A DNA stretch of 43,380 nucleotides from Clostridium sp. CAG:710 (GCA_000432595.1 HF996849.1:1-43380), one strand, 5' to 3'. Counted from the stretch's first letter, positions 1 through 8,053 are shown. Notes: generated by a model from the sequence alone, not told the origin. Numbers and translations are program-made.

Positions 1-614
1 TAATTATCATCATATTTTATATTTAATATTTCTTCAATACAACTCATCATACATAGAAAAACTTTTCTTAGTTCCTGTTTATTTTCATTAAAGAATGGTA
101 CTATTGCATAACTCATAATCCCTGCTAATTGAACTTTTCTATCTAAATAACTTGTCTTATACTGTTCTAATCTTTCTGACTTAAGTTCTTTTATTTTGTT
201 TTTATATAATGCAGGTACATAATCTATATAATAAATATTCCCCTTGGATATAATAAAATTTTTCAAATTCCAATCTAAATATAAATTATCATTTCGCAAT
301 GTTTTACTATATAGAACAATTAACTCTCTAAACATTTTAAGTTTTTCAACATTGCTAATTTCTAAACTCTCAAAATATTCTTGTAATGTATATCCATCAA
401 TATATTATTGCAAAATTAAAGATTTGTTTTTCGACTTTAAATGTAAATAAACTTTAGATGTTTTTACACCAACTGAATTAATATCTTTTTCATACTTCTT
501 TATATTATCAGAACCCATCATTGCAATTTCCTCAGATACACTTGAATGTTCTTTAGATAATTTAACTATAAAGTTTCCTACCTTAAATATTCTATTAAAA
601 GTCCCCTGTTTCAT
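1..614 (-). pseudogene. Kinase-like phosphotransferase gene interrupted by an in-frame stop; runs off the window
   Basis: The reading frame starts at 614 and runs to the window edge, broken only by a TAA at 405-407. The part before the stop is 69 aa. After the stop the frame continues for over 130 codons with sensible protein: a hinge-like YIDGYTL, then a catalytic-loop-like LDWNLKNFII (Asp and Asn in the HxDxxxxN spacing) and IYYIDYVPALY in the place of the DFG/DxD metal-binding segment. This is the layout of small APH/choline-kinase-like phosphotransferases. The start lies 7 bases after the stop of the upstream APH-like gene, so both were probably in one operon. A single G-to-T change (GAA to TAA) would explain the break. 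The substrate is unknown. It is probably inactive unless the stop is read through. Confidence 0.6.
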
Positions 615-621
615 TGAATTA

Positions 622-1497
622 TTAAATTACTCCATCTTTATTTAATTTAGCTAAATATTTCATTACTATTTTATAATTTAACTTATAAAATTCACTATCA
701 AGCTGATTTTTTGTAGCACACCACCATAAAGAAGTATATGAATCAAACAAACTATAAAAATTTAATCTTTCCTCAAAATTACTATCAACTGCTTTTATAG
801 TATTATACCCTTCCATAAATTTTAAAAATTTATCATTATTAAAAAGTCTATTTACTTTTACAAAATCGAAAACATATTCACCATTTTTCATACTTTCTAA
901 ATCTATTAGTCCTATTTCATCATTTTTACCAAACATTACATTACCAATTCTAAAATCCATATGTAGAATAGAGTTTTTATAATTATTAGATAATTTTTCA
1001 TTTATGTAATTACTTAAAAAATCACTAATTTTTTTATTATTTTCTTTTCCAAATATTTTTTCTAATGTTTCTACTGTTTTTTCAAGACATCCATTTAGAT
1101 ATATAATCCAAGAATTAGAGCTTTCATCTAATAATTCACAAGAATGTAATTTTGCTAACAAAATTCCGATATTTCTTACTTGTTCATCTGAAAGTTCATT
1201 TGCCTCTTCATCAAATTTATTACTACCTTCAAAAAAGCTTTGAATAATATAATATTTTTCATCACAATCACCAGTACCAACTACATCTGCTACAGGAATA
1301 TAAGGCTTTAAATATTTCATATATTTGCTTTCATTAAGCATTTTCTTTTCATTATTACAAAATTTTAGTACATACCTTTTATCATCAACTGATGTTATTA
1401 TATAAACATTTGAATTAAATGAATTAGTTGCACTTTTTATTTCTTTTATATTTATTTCAAATTTATCAAATATATTTTCTATTTTTTCATTATTCAT
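622..1497 (-). CDS. APH-family phosphotransferase (aminoglycoside/homoserine/choline kinase-like)
   Basis: The protein is about 291 aa with a protein-kinase-like fold. It has an N-lobe YVLKF segment holding the ATP-binding Lys, the catalytic loop HMDFRIGNVMF (HxDxxxxN) and the metal-binding segment GLIDLES. Members phosphorylate small hydroxylated compounds; the substrate here cannot be read from sequence. The start is taken at the ATG at 1497 rather than the upstream TTG, because an AGAAAGG ribosome site lies about 10 bases before it. The ATG overlaps the TGA of the preceding glycosyltransferase remnant (ATGA), which indicates translational coupling when that gene was whole. This is the only gene of the 1-2.4 kb cluster, apart from the GNAT, that looks intact. 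Confidence 0.8.
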   Translation of the reverse strand: MNNEKIENIFDKFEINIKEIKSATNSFNSNVYIITSVDDKRYVLKFCNNEKKMLNESKYMKYLKPYIPVADVVGTGDCDEKYYIIQSFFEGSNKFDEEANELSDEQVRNIGILLAKLHSCELLDESSNSWIIYLNGCLEKTVETLEKIFGKENNKKISDFLSNYINEKLSNNYKNSILHMDFRIGNVMFGKNDEIGLIDLESMKNGEYVFDFVKVNRLFNNDKFLKFMEGYNTIKAVDSNFEERLNFYSLFDSYTSLWWCATKNQLDSEFYKLNYKIVMKYLAKLNKDGVI

Positions 1498-2155
1498 AAT
1501 ACACAATACCTTTCTGTTTTCTTGTACTTAATATCAGTTTTTGATATTTTACTTATAATTAATCTCTTTAAATACACGAAGAACCCAAAGGGTCTAAAAA
1601 CAAACCATATTAGAGATAAAAGAAATGCTATAAATGACATTATTTTAATATCTTTATTAAAACCTTCATACTTTAAATTTATATATGATGCAATAGACCA
1701 TAAATAAGGAATACTAAATAATAGCCAAAACAATATTGAAAAATTAAATGTAATAATTGAATACAAATAATAAAATACTATAATATATGGAATAATGGTA
1801 AATACTACTATGTTTCCTGTGCCAGCAATAAACATTTTATTCTCCCCCATAAGTTTTTCCCTTTTGATTTCCTTATTTTTGAAATATAAGTAGATATCCC
1901 TTTAAAAATTAGTACTGCACTATTAACATAATCATATACTTTGTTTGGTATTAAAGTATAATTATAAGTAGGTAAATATGCAAAATTACCATTTTTAATT
2001 GACATTCTATATCCTAAAGTAAGATCATCAACAAATATTGGAAATTTTTCATTATCAATAAGAGATTGAAGTTTTATATGCATACAAGCTCCCATAAAAT
2101 ATTGTGGAACTTTCATATTTGTAAGTGAAGATACTAATAATTTCATTTTTTTCAT
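1494..2155 (-). pseudogene. Membrane glycosyltransferase (GT2-like) remnant, frameshifted
   Basis: Two overlapping frames form one protein. The first (2155 to about 1845) holds VPQYFMGACMHI and FVDDLTLGYRMS, which match the acceptor/ED-type motifs of processive or capsule GT2 enzymes, followed by a YLPTYNYTLIP stretch. The second (about 1850 to 1494) is a hydrophobic C-terminal region with three or four membrane segments. They join if the GGGGG run at about 1846-1850 regains one G, giving a continuous KGKNLWGENKMFIAGTG. At the 5' end, an A7 run near 2143-2150 marks another apparent shift from the frame coding for YIDHPLNEYSKK (up to 2246). Two indels in homopolymers mean a broken gene or, less likely, sequencing error. 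The upstream catalytic half is missing. Confidence 0.6.
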
Positions 2156-2208
2156 AAATATTAATTAACTTATTAAAAATGGAACTAAATATAATTTTTT
2201 TACTATAT

Positions 2209-2366
2209 TCATTTAAAGGATGATCTATATATTCTATTTTGATCATTTAGACTTTTAGGTCCATCTATTGAAATACCAACCTCAACAATTACATCCCAGT
2301 TAACAATAGGTTCTCCGCTATGTTATTATCTAATTCAACTTTATGAAAAAATCTTGATAATATCAT
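2209..2366 (-). pseudogene. Remnant of a radical-SAM/SPASM-type maturase
   Basis: An ATG at 2366 sits one base after the stop of the GNAT gene and begins MILSRFFHKVELDNNI, which resembles the N-terminus of SPASM-type peptide maturases. After a frame change comes HSGEPIVNWDV, like the GGEPLLNWD motif of radical-SAM proteins. Almost directly after this is VGISIDGPKSLNDQNR, like the ISIDGP...H/ND..R motif that normally lies about 50 residues further on. The CxxxCxxC cluster and most of the barrel are gone. I read this as a gene with internal deletions and frameshifts. The family assignment rests on three short motifs in the right order. Confidence 0.45.
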
Positions 2367-2367
2367 A

Positions 2368-2829
2368 CTATTCTCCCAACTCTATCATCATTATACTCTT
2401 AATATTATTAAATCCGTTTTTATTATATAAAGCTATTGCACTTTTATTACCATTACACACTTTTAATTCTAGATACTTTACATTTTTAGATTTTAACCAT
2501 ATTTCAAAATCATTAATTAGCATTGTGCCTATACCAGAATTTCTATACTTTTCGTCCACAAACATTGCTTCTAATTGTGCTCTAGACTTAATATATGCAT
2601 CGCCAATATCTTCTATATAGCCATACAAATAACCTATAATTCTATCTTCATACTCAGCAACTAATATACAATTGTTATCATTAGGTATTAGATTTTCATA
2701 TAAACTAGTTACTACGCATTTTTCATTAATATTAGTATCATATTTTTTTTCATCTTGTATCAGCCTAGTGAGAAATGCATTTACTATTGAAGCATCATTC
2801 TTTGTTGCCTGTCTTATTTTTATTTTCAT
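2368..2829 (-). CDS. GNAT-family N-acetyltransferase
   Basis: This 153-aa protein covers a complete GNAT domain. It opens with IRQATKNDA, has the central strand LEAMFVDEKYRNSGIGTMLI with the acetyl-CoA pyrophosphate-binding R/Q-x-x-G-x-G/A-type loop (RNSGIG), and ends with LELKVCNGNKSAIALYNKNGF, the usual C-terminal N-x-x-A-x-x-x-Y-x-K-x-G-F pattern. It transfers an acetyl group from acetyl-CoA to an amine on an unknown substrate. A GGGGG ribosome site precedes the ATG, and a TTGACA/TATACT promoter lies just upstream. It heads the decaying cluster of maturase, glycosyltransferase and kinases. Confidence 0.85.
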   Translation of the reverse strand: MKIKIRQATKNDASIVNAFLTRLIQDEKKYDTNINEKCVVTSLYENLIPNDNNCILVAEYEDRIIGYLYGYIEDIGDAYIKSRAQLEAMFVDEKYRNSGIGTMLINDFEIWLKSKNVKYLELKVCNGNKSAIALYNKNGFNNIKSIMMIELGE

Positions 2830-2866
2830 AAATTAAACCCCCTCAACAAGCCATTAACTTAGTTAT

Positions 2867-2896
2867 AGTATATCAATTTTTTTGATTGCATGTCAA
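2867..2896 (-). promoter_or_regulatory. Sigma-A-type promoter of the GNAT gene
   Basis: On the minus strand, TTGACA (2891-2896) is followed after 18 bases by TATACT (2867-2872), about 35 bases before the GNAT start. Confidence 0.6.
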
Positions 2897-3039
2897 TTAT
2901 ACTGCTTGAATTAAAAGGCTTTTTATTTAATATAATTAATAATAAAATTTACCCATATATATTACCTCATTATTAGAATGCCTTACTCCCTCATATATTA
3001 AATTGTATATAGAACAAGCCTCTAGTTTGGTTATATGAT

Positions 3040-3275
3040 TTATATTGTTTGTATGTTTTTCAACAAATGCAAATATGTTCCTGTATAACTACCAAGATTA
3101 CAAGAGTTTTCAAACACTTGAAGAAATGTCTGATAGCCATGACCTCCTGCTTTCCAACAACCTATTCTTGCTCCACTTACTTTAACCGAACCTGAATCAA
3201 AAAAAGTATCGGTTTCTAAATCAATTATTTTTTCTTCTACAGATGCCGCTGTTGTAATTATCTTGAAAGTAACCC
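3040..3275 (-). pseudogene. 3'-side fragment of a penicillin-binding transpeptidase (PBP2/SpoVD-like)
   Basis: Read from the element end downward, the frame gives VTFKIITTAASVEE, then about 20 residues on VSGARIGCWKAGGHGYQTF and VFENSCN. In class B PBPs the order is (S)TFKIIT, a CW...HG.QTF stretch, then the SxN motif (here SCN). The catalytic Ser position of STFK reads Val (GVTFK) because the codon lies in element sequence. The fragment stops at 3040, and the KTG motif is absent. From 2897 to 3039 I see no gene. The missing first half begins on the other side of the element at about 6035. Confidence 0.65.
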
Positions 3276-3300
3276 CCGAAAGCGATACCTAAATAAAGTA
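3275..3300 (+). repeat. Left inverted repeat of the recombinase element
   Basis: A 14-base block CCCGAAAGCGATAC (3275-3288), one spacer base and an 11-base block TAAATAAAGTA (3290-3300) both recur inverted at the right end (6016-6029 and 5989-5999). At the right end the spacer between the blocks is 16 bases. Confidence 0.75.
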
Positions 3301-3329
3301 AAAAAGACTAGATTACCATATAACCTAGT
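3300..3329 (-). terminator. Terminator after the recombinase
   Basis: Minus strand: an ACTAG-G-TTA / TAA-T-CTAGT stem with a short loop, followed by CTTTTTT. It overlaps the recombinase stop codon. Confidence 0.55.
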
Positions 3330-5054
3330 AAATATCGCAACTTAAGTATATATTAATTTTAAAACTATTTCTTTGTAAATCAGATCTTCCTAGATCTAAT
3401 GTTTCAACTTCTTTACTAAATATTGGCGAGTATTTATCATCATCTATGTGTCTAGCACCTTTTTCGGTAGGAATTGATTTTTTTAATAAATTTATATATA
3501 TTTTTAACCTTAATTTATGTCTATTGCTATCTTCTTTATAAACTATAATTTCTTCTAAAAAATTATCTACAAATTCACTAACATTATTTTTATAATCAAC
3601 TTGCTTTTTAATAGCATCTTCAATAATATTGATATTACCAAAACTATTAGACATAAGTTTTCTTTCTTGCTCTATTTTTTCAATTCTTATATTTAGAGAT
3701 GATATATCTTCGTTATACCTATCATTTCTTTTTTTAAATTCAAGGTTATTAATACTACCATCAATATTTAGTTCTAAAACCTTTTCTTTTTTTACTTCAA
3801 TAGTTTTAATTTCATTTTTTAATTTTGAAATTTCAAATTGATAATTATTATCTATCTTTAAATTAGAATAATAATCTAACATTTCTTTTATAATTTCATT
3901 TTTATTATTAAATACTTGTTCCATAATAATTACAAAAATATTATTCAAGTCCATTTCTGCAATTATTGGACTTTCACAAGCATCTAGTCTATATTTTACA
4001 TAATTACTACAAGCCCATCTAGGCTTCTTTTGTTTTCTTTTGCTTGACATTCTCTGGTAAGAAACATTGTGTTCACTACAAAATATTTTTGTAGTATAAC
4101 AATATTTTCTTTCGGCTCTTTTGGCATTGCCATTACTTGCTTTCATTAGTGTACTCTTACTATCTAATATTTCATTTGCACGATTCCATAATTCTTCACT
4201 AACTATGGCTGGTACCCTTTCATCTTTATATATTACTTGGCCTTCTACTGGTATATAAACTCTTTGTTTAGTTCTATAATCAATAGTTTCAGTAGTATGT
4301 CCACGATAAAAACCTTTATATTTAGGATTCTGTATTATTCTTTTTAAAGTATCTTTATCATAAATATTTCCTTTATAATTATTTATGCCTTGCCTGTGTA
4401 ATTCCATTGCTAATTTATAAAAACCATATTTACCAGTAGCATACAATTCAAAAATTTTTCTTATTTTTTTGCTTCTTCTTCTACAATTACTAATTTAGCA
4501 TCATCTTTTTTATATCCAGTAATTGAATTAGAACCTAAAACTCTACCTTTTTTAATTGCTTCTTTATGTCCCCATTTAACACGAGAAGAAAGTCTTTTAA
4601 CCTCTTCTTGAGCAACACTTCCCATCATATTAAGTATAAATTCAGAGTTAGGATCATAAGTATTTATTCCATTTGATTGAAAATATACACCAACAGCATT
4701 AGCAAGTAATTCTTGTGTATATTTGATACTATCAGATAAATTTCTAGAAAATCTAGAAACTTTTTTTGTAACTATTAAATCAAAATAGCCAGATTTAGCA
4801 TCATCAATCATTTGTAAAAACTTTTTTCTTCGTTTAACAGTGCTACCACTAATGCCTTCATCTATGTAGCCATTAACATAAGTCCAATTTTTATTTAACT
4901 TTATAAATTTTTCAAAAAAAGATATTTGATTGTCTAAAGTGTTTAATTGTTCATCGCTTTCAGTAGAAACACGGGCATAAAAAGTAACTTTTAAAGGTGA
5001 ATCAGCAATATTTTTGCCTTTTAAGATTTCTTCTCTTACTTTATAAAATCTCAT
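3325..5054 (-). pseudogene. Large serine recombinase, split by a -1 frameshift at an A7 run
   Basis: The first part (5054-4461) is a resolvase domain: YARVSTESDEQ with the catalytic Ser, then IDEGISGS and KKVSRFSRNLSD. It stops at TAA directly after GCAAAAAAA. The -1 frame continues without loss as IRKIFELYATGKYG..., the Recombinase domain, through the zinc-ribbon-like KYCYTTKIFCSEH...WACSNY...C region and a long coiled coil of about 100 residues to 3325. Together this is about 575 aa, normal for the family. One missing A gives the break; A AAA AAA is also a classic -1 slippery heptamer. The start is set at the ATG at 5054, 7 bases after an AGGGAGG site; the upstream ATG at 5075 lies before that site. 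The enzyme would excise and integrate the element. Confidence 0.75.
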
Positions 5055-5068
5055 GATCAACCTCCCTA

Positions 5069-5224
5069 TTAACATTTAACTTCTTTATCACAATGGCTTA
5101 TTTTTTCATAAATTATTTTACAGACATCATTATATTGCTGTTCTGTTATTATTCCTTGATTATATAATTTTTTATTTATTATTAATTCATATTCGAGTAT
5201 TGTTATTCTCGGAGTTTCAAACAT
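5069..5224 (-). CDS. Small 51-aa protein preceding the recombinase
   Basis: A short ORF with a perfect GGAGGTG site before ATG. The protein has a charged helical core, LYNQGIITEQQYNDVCKII, resembling the short-helix SHOCT-like pattern (L...G.IT..E/QY). Small ORFs of this kind often sit just before large serine recombinases in Clostridia-type elements; I rely on memory for that. Its stop overlaps the recombinase leader (gap of 14 bases to that ATG), so the two are co-translated. It could be a recombination directionality or accessory factor, but there is no direct evidence. Confidence 0.6.
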   Translation of the reverse strand: MFETPRITILEYELIINKKLYNQGIITEQQYNDVCKIIYEKISHCDKEVKC

Positions 5225-5231
5225 ATAAAAA

Positions 5232-5251
5232 CACCTCCACTAATGGAAGTG
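5232..5251 (-). promoter_or_regulatory. Hairpin sequestering the ribosome-binding site of the 51-aa ORF
   Basis: Minus strand: CACTTCC, a 6-base loop, then GGAGGTG. The seven-pair stem (one G-U) ties up the whole Shine-Dalgarno sequence of the small ORF at 5224. The region up to the phosphatase stop (5252-5335) holds no other signal I recognise. Confidence 0.6.
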
Positions 5252-5335
5252 TATGATTTCAAGATAAATCTAATTACTGATTGTATTTTATTTGACATTT
5301 TTTCATTAATCATTATTAAATATAAATTATTTTTA

Positions 5336-5854
5336 CTATTGTATAACCTCAATTATTTCAGCTGGAGAGATATTTTCAATTCCAGTTATTGATTGAATTG
5401 CCATTTTATGGAAAACAAAAATAATACATTCATAATTACTATATTTCTTTATTATATCTTGAACTCTTCTTTTCAAATGTTCTTTTGATTCCCAGTTTAC
5501 TACTCTATCAACTGGTGGAATACCATTATTCTTAATATAATCCTTATAATATTCTTTCATTTCTTTTGCTTTATATTGATATGTTTTATCAGGTTCCCAC
5601 TCTCTCAAATCAGGTTCTATTTTTATATCTAATCCTGTTTCTTTTGATATAATTGCAGCTGTTTGCAGCGCTCTAGTATATGGTGAAGACACAATAAGTG
5701 TTGCTTCTTTCAAACGTGAATCTTTAGATGTCTTTATTACATCTTCAATATATTCTTCACTTAATTTAGCCAAATCATGTCCATGCCCAATAAAATTATG
5801 AGCATCACCATAACTATAATCTGCTTTACCATGCCTTATCATAAAAATTTTCAT
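5336..5854 (-). CDS. Histidine phosphatase family protein (phosphoglycerate-mutase-like)
   Basis: This 172-aa protein is a small branch-2-type histidine phosphatase. It begins MKIFMIRHGKADY with the RHG catalytic motif. It continues with IVSSPYTRALQTA, the second conserved Arg (S-P-x-x-R-A-x-Q-T-A), a central Glu region LREWEPD, and the C-terminal catalytic His in FVFHKMAIQSI. It removes a phosphate from an unknown small molecule or protein. AAGGAG precedes the start, and it has its own promoter. It lies between the inverted repeats and so looks like cargo of the recombinase element. Confidence 0.85.
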   Translation of the reverse strand: MKIFMIRHGKADYSYGDAHNFIGHGHDLAKLSEEYIEDVIKTSKDSRLKEATLIVSSPYTRALQTAAIISKETGLDIKIEPDLREWEPDKTYQYKAKEMKEYYKDYIKNNGIPPVDRVVNWESKEHLKRRVQDIIKKYSNYECIIFVFHKMAIQSITGIENISPAEIIEVIQ

Positions 5855-5900
5855 ATATTCATCTCCTTGGTTTTAACAGCTTACATGTATATTCACTAGC

Positions 5901-5929
5901 ATAATCTTTATCTTTCACGATTGTGTCAA
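5901..5929 (-). promoter_or_regulatory. Promoter of the phosphatase cargo
   Basis: Minus strand: TTGACA (5924-5929), 17-base spacer, GATTAT (5901-5906), inside the element. Confidence 0.5.
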
Positions 5930-5988
5930 TAAGTTCTTTTTTGATTCTATTGTCATTGTATCATAAAATTACATTATAAATAAAGATG

Positions 5989-6029
5989 TACTTTATTTAT
6001 TATCAATATGTAAATGTATCGCTTTCGGG
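5989..6029 (-). repeat. Right inverted repeat of the recombinase element
   Basis: TACTTTATTTA (5989-5999) and GTATCGCTTTCGGG (6016-6029) are inverted copies of the left-end blocks. Just outside, 6028-6055 is itself a near-palindrome (GGTAGTAC...GTACCACC on the minus strand), which may mark the crossover core. Confidence 0.7.
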
Positions 6030-6149
6030 TGGTACAATATTAAATGTACTACCAGGTTCATATGATGCCAATATTGGTAAATTTCTACTCCATAAATCAT
6101 CTGCTTTATTTTTTAATTTTCTTATATTTTCTATACATAAAAGCAACTT
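6003..6149 (-). pseudogene. 5'-side fragment of a penicillin-binding transpeptidase
   Basis: The minus frame reads KADDLWSRNLPILASYEPGSTF, which matches the class B PBP stretch leading to the catalytic Ser-x-x-Lys motif (...NRA..D.YEPGSTFK). The catalytic Ser codon is here, at about 6047. The frame then runs into element sequence and stops at 6003-6005. Upstream it is closed by a TAG at 6150-6152, so only about 30 PBP-like codons remain. From 6153 to 6285 I see no gene. Confidence 0.55.
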
Positions 6150-6285
6150 CTATATACAAACTGTATGAAAATATGTTTTTTAAGCAAAACATACTGAAAT
6201 TACAATAGATTGTATAGCTATTTATATTTCTTTTATAAAGATATATTCATTATATTATGTAATAATTGTTATCTTTTTTATATAA

Positions 6286-6315
6286 ACAAAAAAACCAATA
6301 CAATTTATGTATTGG
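6286..6315 (-). terminator. Terminator of the 179-aa gene
   Basis: Minus strand: CCAATACA / TGTATTGG stem with a 5-base loop, then TTTTTTTG. Confidence 0.8.
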
Positions 6316-6335
6316 CTATATATACTATATAATTT

Positions 6336-6875
6336 TTATTTATTTGGCTTAAATCTCAAAACTTTTACTTTATTTTCTTTATCATAACCATCAAAAAATG
6401 CTTCTTCGCATCCTTTATTTAGGCTTTCTTTAATTTCAGATTGTGTATTTACATTTAATCCAGTAGATTTATTTTTTACCATTTCACTTAATTTTTGTAT
6501 TTGAATTTCTCTTGTTTCTTGCAAATATTTTATTTCCGAATCTATTCCATTAAGAACATCACCAATCTCTTTATATTTAGAATTACACATCTTACCTGCA
6601 AAAGCTGATGCAGCAGTAACAATTGCCATCTCTACATATAGCATTGGATAAGTAAGCATAGCTGGTCCTGCGACAGCTGTTGAGATTCCTAACATAGTAA
6701 GAGAAGCTATTGCTGTTGCTAGTGGCATATACCAACTCTTTTTTGCTATTGTTCTATAAAAGCCATGCTTTTTACTTGTTTTTTTCCTATCATTTATATT
6801 TTCTCTTATTTCATTGTTTATTTCTGCTATATAAGCATTTTGAGCTTCTATATCGTTAAAATATACAATTTCCAT
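6336..6875 (-). CDS. Uncharacterised 179-aa membrane protein
   Basis: I do not recognise a family. Residues 1-45 are charged and helical. Residues about 50-95 form two close hydrophobic segments (ATAIASLTMLGISTAVAG and YPMLYVEMAIVTAASAFAG), so it is likely a helical hairpin in the membrane with both ends on the same side. A coiled-coil-like charged stretch follows (about 105-135), then a polar tail. AAAGGGGG precedes the start, and a consensus promoter and a clear terminator make it a single-gene unit. Its promoter and leader resemble those of the unknown gene at 10425-11093. Confidence 0.65.
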   Translation of the reverse strand: MEIVYFNDIEAQNAYIAEINNEIRENINDRKKTSKKHGFYRTIAKKSWYMPLATAIASLTMLGISTAVAGPAMLTYPMLYVEMAIVTAASAFAGKMCNSKYKEIGDVLNGIDSEIKYLQETREIQIQKLSEMVKNKSTGLNVNTQSEIKESLNKGCEEAFFDGYDKENKVKVLRFKPNK

Positions 6876-6899
6876 GATAATCCCCCTTTAACGAAGCAT

Positions 6900-6928
6900 A
6901 TTATAGCACAAATGTTTGAAATTGTCAA
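6900..6928 (-). promoter_or_regulatory. Consensus promoter of the 179-aa gene
   Basis: Minus strand: TTGACA (6923-6928), 17-base spacer, TATAAT (6900-6905), a perfect sigma-A consensus, about 25 bases before the start. Confidence 0.85.
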
Positions 6929-6994
6929 TTAAAACCATTTACACTGCTGGAATCATCAATTTTTTAATCCTTTTTTTCTATAAAACATGGCCTA

Positions 6995-7954
6995 TTATTT
7001 AATTTTTCTTCCTCCCCATTCGACAACTGTAAATCCACTTCTTGTGTTCTTTTCTAGCACTTGCTCTTTAACATTTATTTTTTCTTTAAGAGGTTTATAA
7101 TCCATAATTATTCTTATTAATGTATCTGGTTTCTTACTGAATTCTAAAGGCATGTAATTATTTACTTCATTTGTATTTCTAAATCTTATATAATTATATT
7201 TATTATTTTCAAGTTTATCTATCCAATAAACAATAAATTCATTAATTTCCATCTTGTTAAGGCCAAGATATTCTAATTTATCTTCTAAAAATTTAATGGT
7301 ATTCTTACCCTCAACTACAAAACCTTCATTAGTGTTTATTTTTGTGTTATCAATTGCCTCCCAATATAATGCGTAATAACTTCTATTTGTATTATAATCA
7401 TATATTTCACCATTTGTTTTTACGTGAATATTCCAAGCATCATTATACTTTGGATAAGTATGTGTAAGTAAATTATTGTTTTTAAGTTTAACGGTTAAAT
7501 CCATTTCTTCAGTTGGATAAATATACATAATTGGTTTATAAGATATATTCTGATTGCAATTTTCTATACTTTTAACTCTGTAGTAAGCTTTTACTTCATT
7601 AATAGTCTTACCTTTTGTTGGTATTTTAAATATTTCATCTTCTTCACCACATAAACCACACTTATATTTAAAATCAAAATATAAATTCAAATTATTATCA
7701 CTATCAATCTTATTTTTTACAAGTTTAATTTCTTCACTACAATTACTTGCACCTGGCATTGTAAATAATATATAATCTTCATTTTTATCTACTGTATATA
7801 CAATATTATCTGATTCAAAAGTTTTATATTTACTCATTGTTATATTTGATATTAAGAAATATAACGATGCAATTATTACTAGTACTAGTAATAATATAAC
7901 TACTTTTTTCTTATTATTCTTTAATTTCTCATTAGCACTTTTATTATCGCTCAT
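6995..7954 (-). CDS. Membrane-anchored extracytoplasmic protein of unknown function
   Basis: The protein is about 319 aa. A short basic N-terminus is followed by one membrane segment (VVILLLVLVIIASLYFLIS, about residues 17-37) and a large outside domain. The C-terminal half carries a distinctive set: IMYIYPTEEMDLTVKL, THTYPKYNDAW, YYALYWEA, GFVVEG, EFIVYWIDKLENNKYNYIRF and TVVEWGG. I recall the same pattern in uncharacterised secreted proteins of Clostridia but cannot name a family. A CGLCGEE motif in the first half could bind metal or form a disulfide. The start is set at the ATG at 7954, six bases after AGGTGA, rather than the GTG at 7960. Confidence 0.7.
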   Translation of the reverse strand: MSDNKSANEKLKNNKKKVVILLLVLVIIASLYFLISNITMSKYKTFESDNIVYTVDKNEDYILFTMPGASNCSEEIKLVKNKIDSDNNLNLYFDFKYKCGLCGEEDEIFKIPTKGKTINEVKAYYRVKSIENCNQNISYKPIMYIYPTEEMDLTVKLKNNNLLTHTYPKYNDAWNIHVKTNGEIYDYNTNRSYYALYWEAIDNTKINTNEGFVVEGKNTIKFLEDKLEYLGLNKMEINEFIVYWIDKLENNKYNYIRFRNTNEVNNYMPLEFSKKPDTLIRIIMDYKPLKEKINVKEQVLEKNTRSGFTVVEWGGRKIK

Positions 7955-8000
7955 ATACACTCACCTATATCCTTCTATATAAATGGTAACATATTTTTAA

Positions 8001-8053
8001 ATAAAAAGATACTAAGATCTGCATACTTAACAATATTTACCATAAGTATCTTT
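8001..8053 (-). terminator. Possible terminator of the GNAT gene at 8027
   Basis: Minus strand: AAAGATACT and AGTATCTTT can pair across a 31-base loop, followed by TTTTTATTT. The long loop makes this weak. Confidence 0.35.

Larger units (their letters stand above)
3271..6033 (-). mobile_element. Small serine-recombinase element inserted in a PBP gene
   Basis: The element is about 2.76 kb. It is bounded by inverted repeats and flanked by the two halves of a penicillin-binding protein gene, with EPGSTF on the right and TFKIITTAA on the left. It contains a large serine recombinase (frameshifted), a 51-aa ORF and a histidine phosphatase, all on the minus strand. The inverted ends look like the P and P' arms of a large serine integrase attachment site, so the ends would be attL and attR. 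I see no TnpB, conjugation or phage genes. The exact crossover bases cannot be fixed from this sequence because both junctions carry TF-coding bases. Confidence 0.6.

Noticed and set aside
1840..1856. Phase-variable poly-G switch in the glycosyltransferase remnant
   Set aside because: The run is only five G, and a second frameshift and missing upstream half already inactivate the gene.
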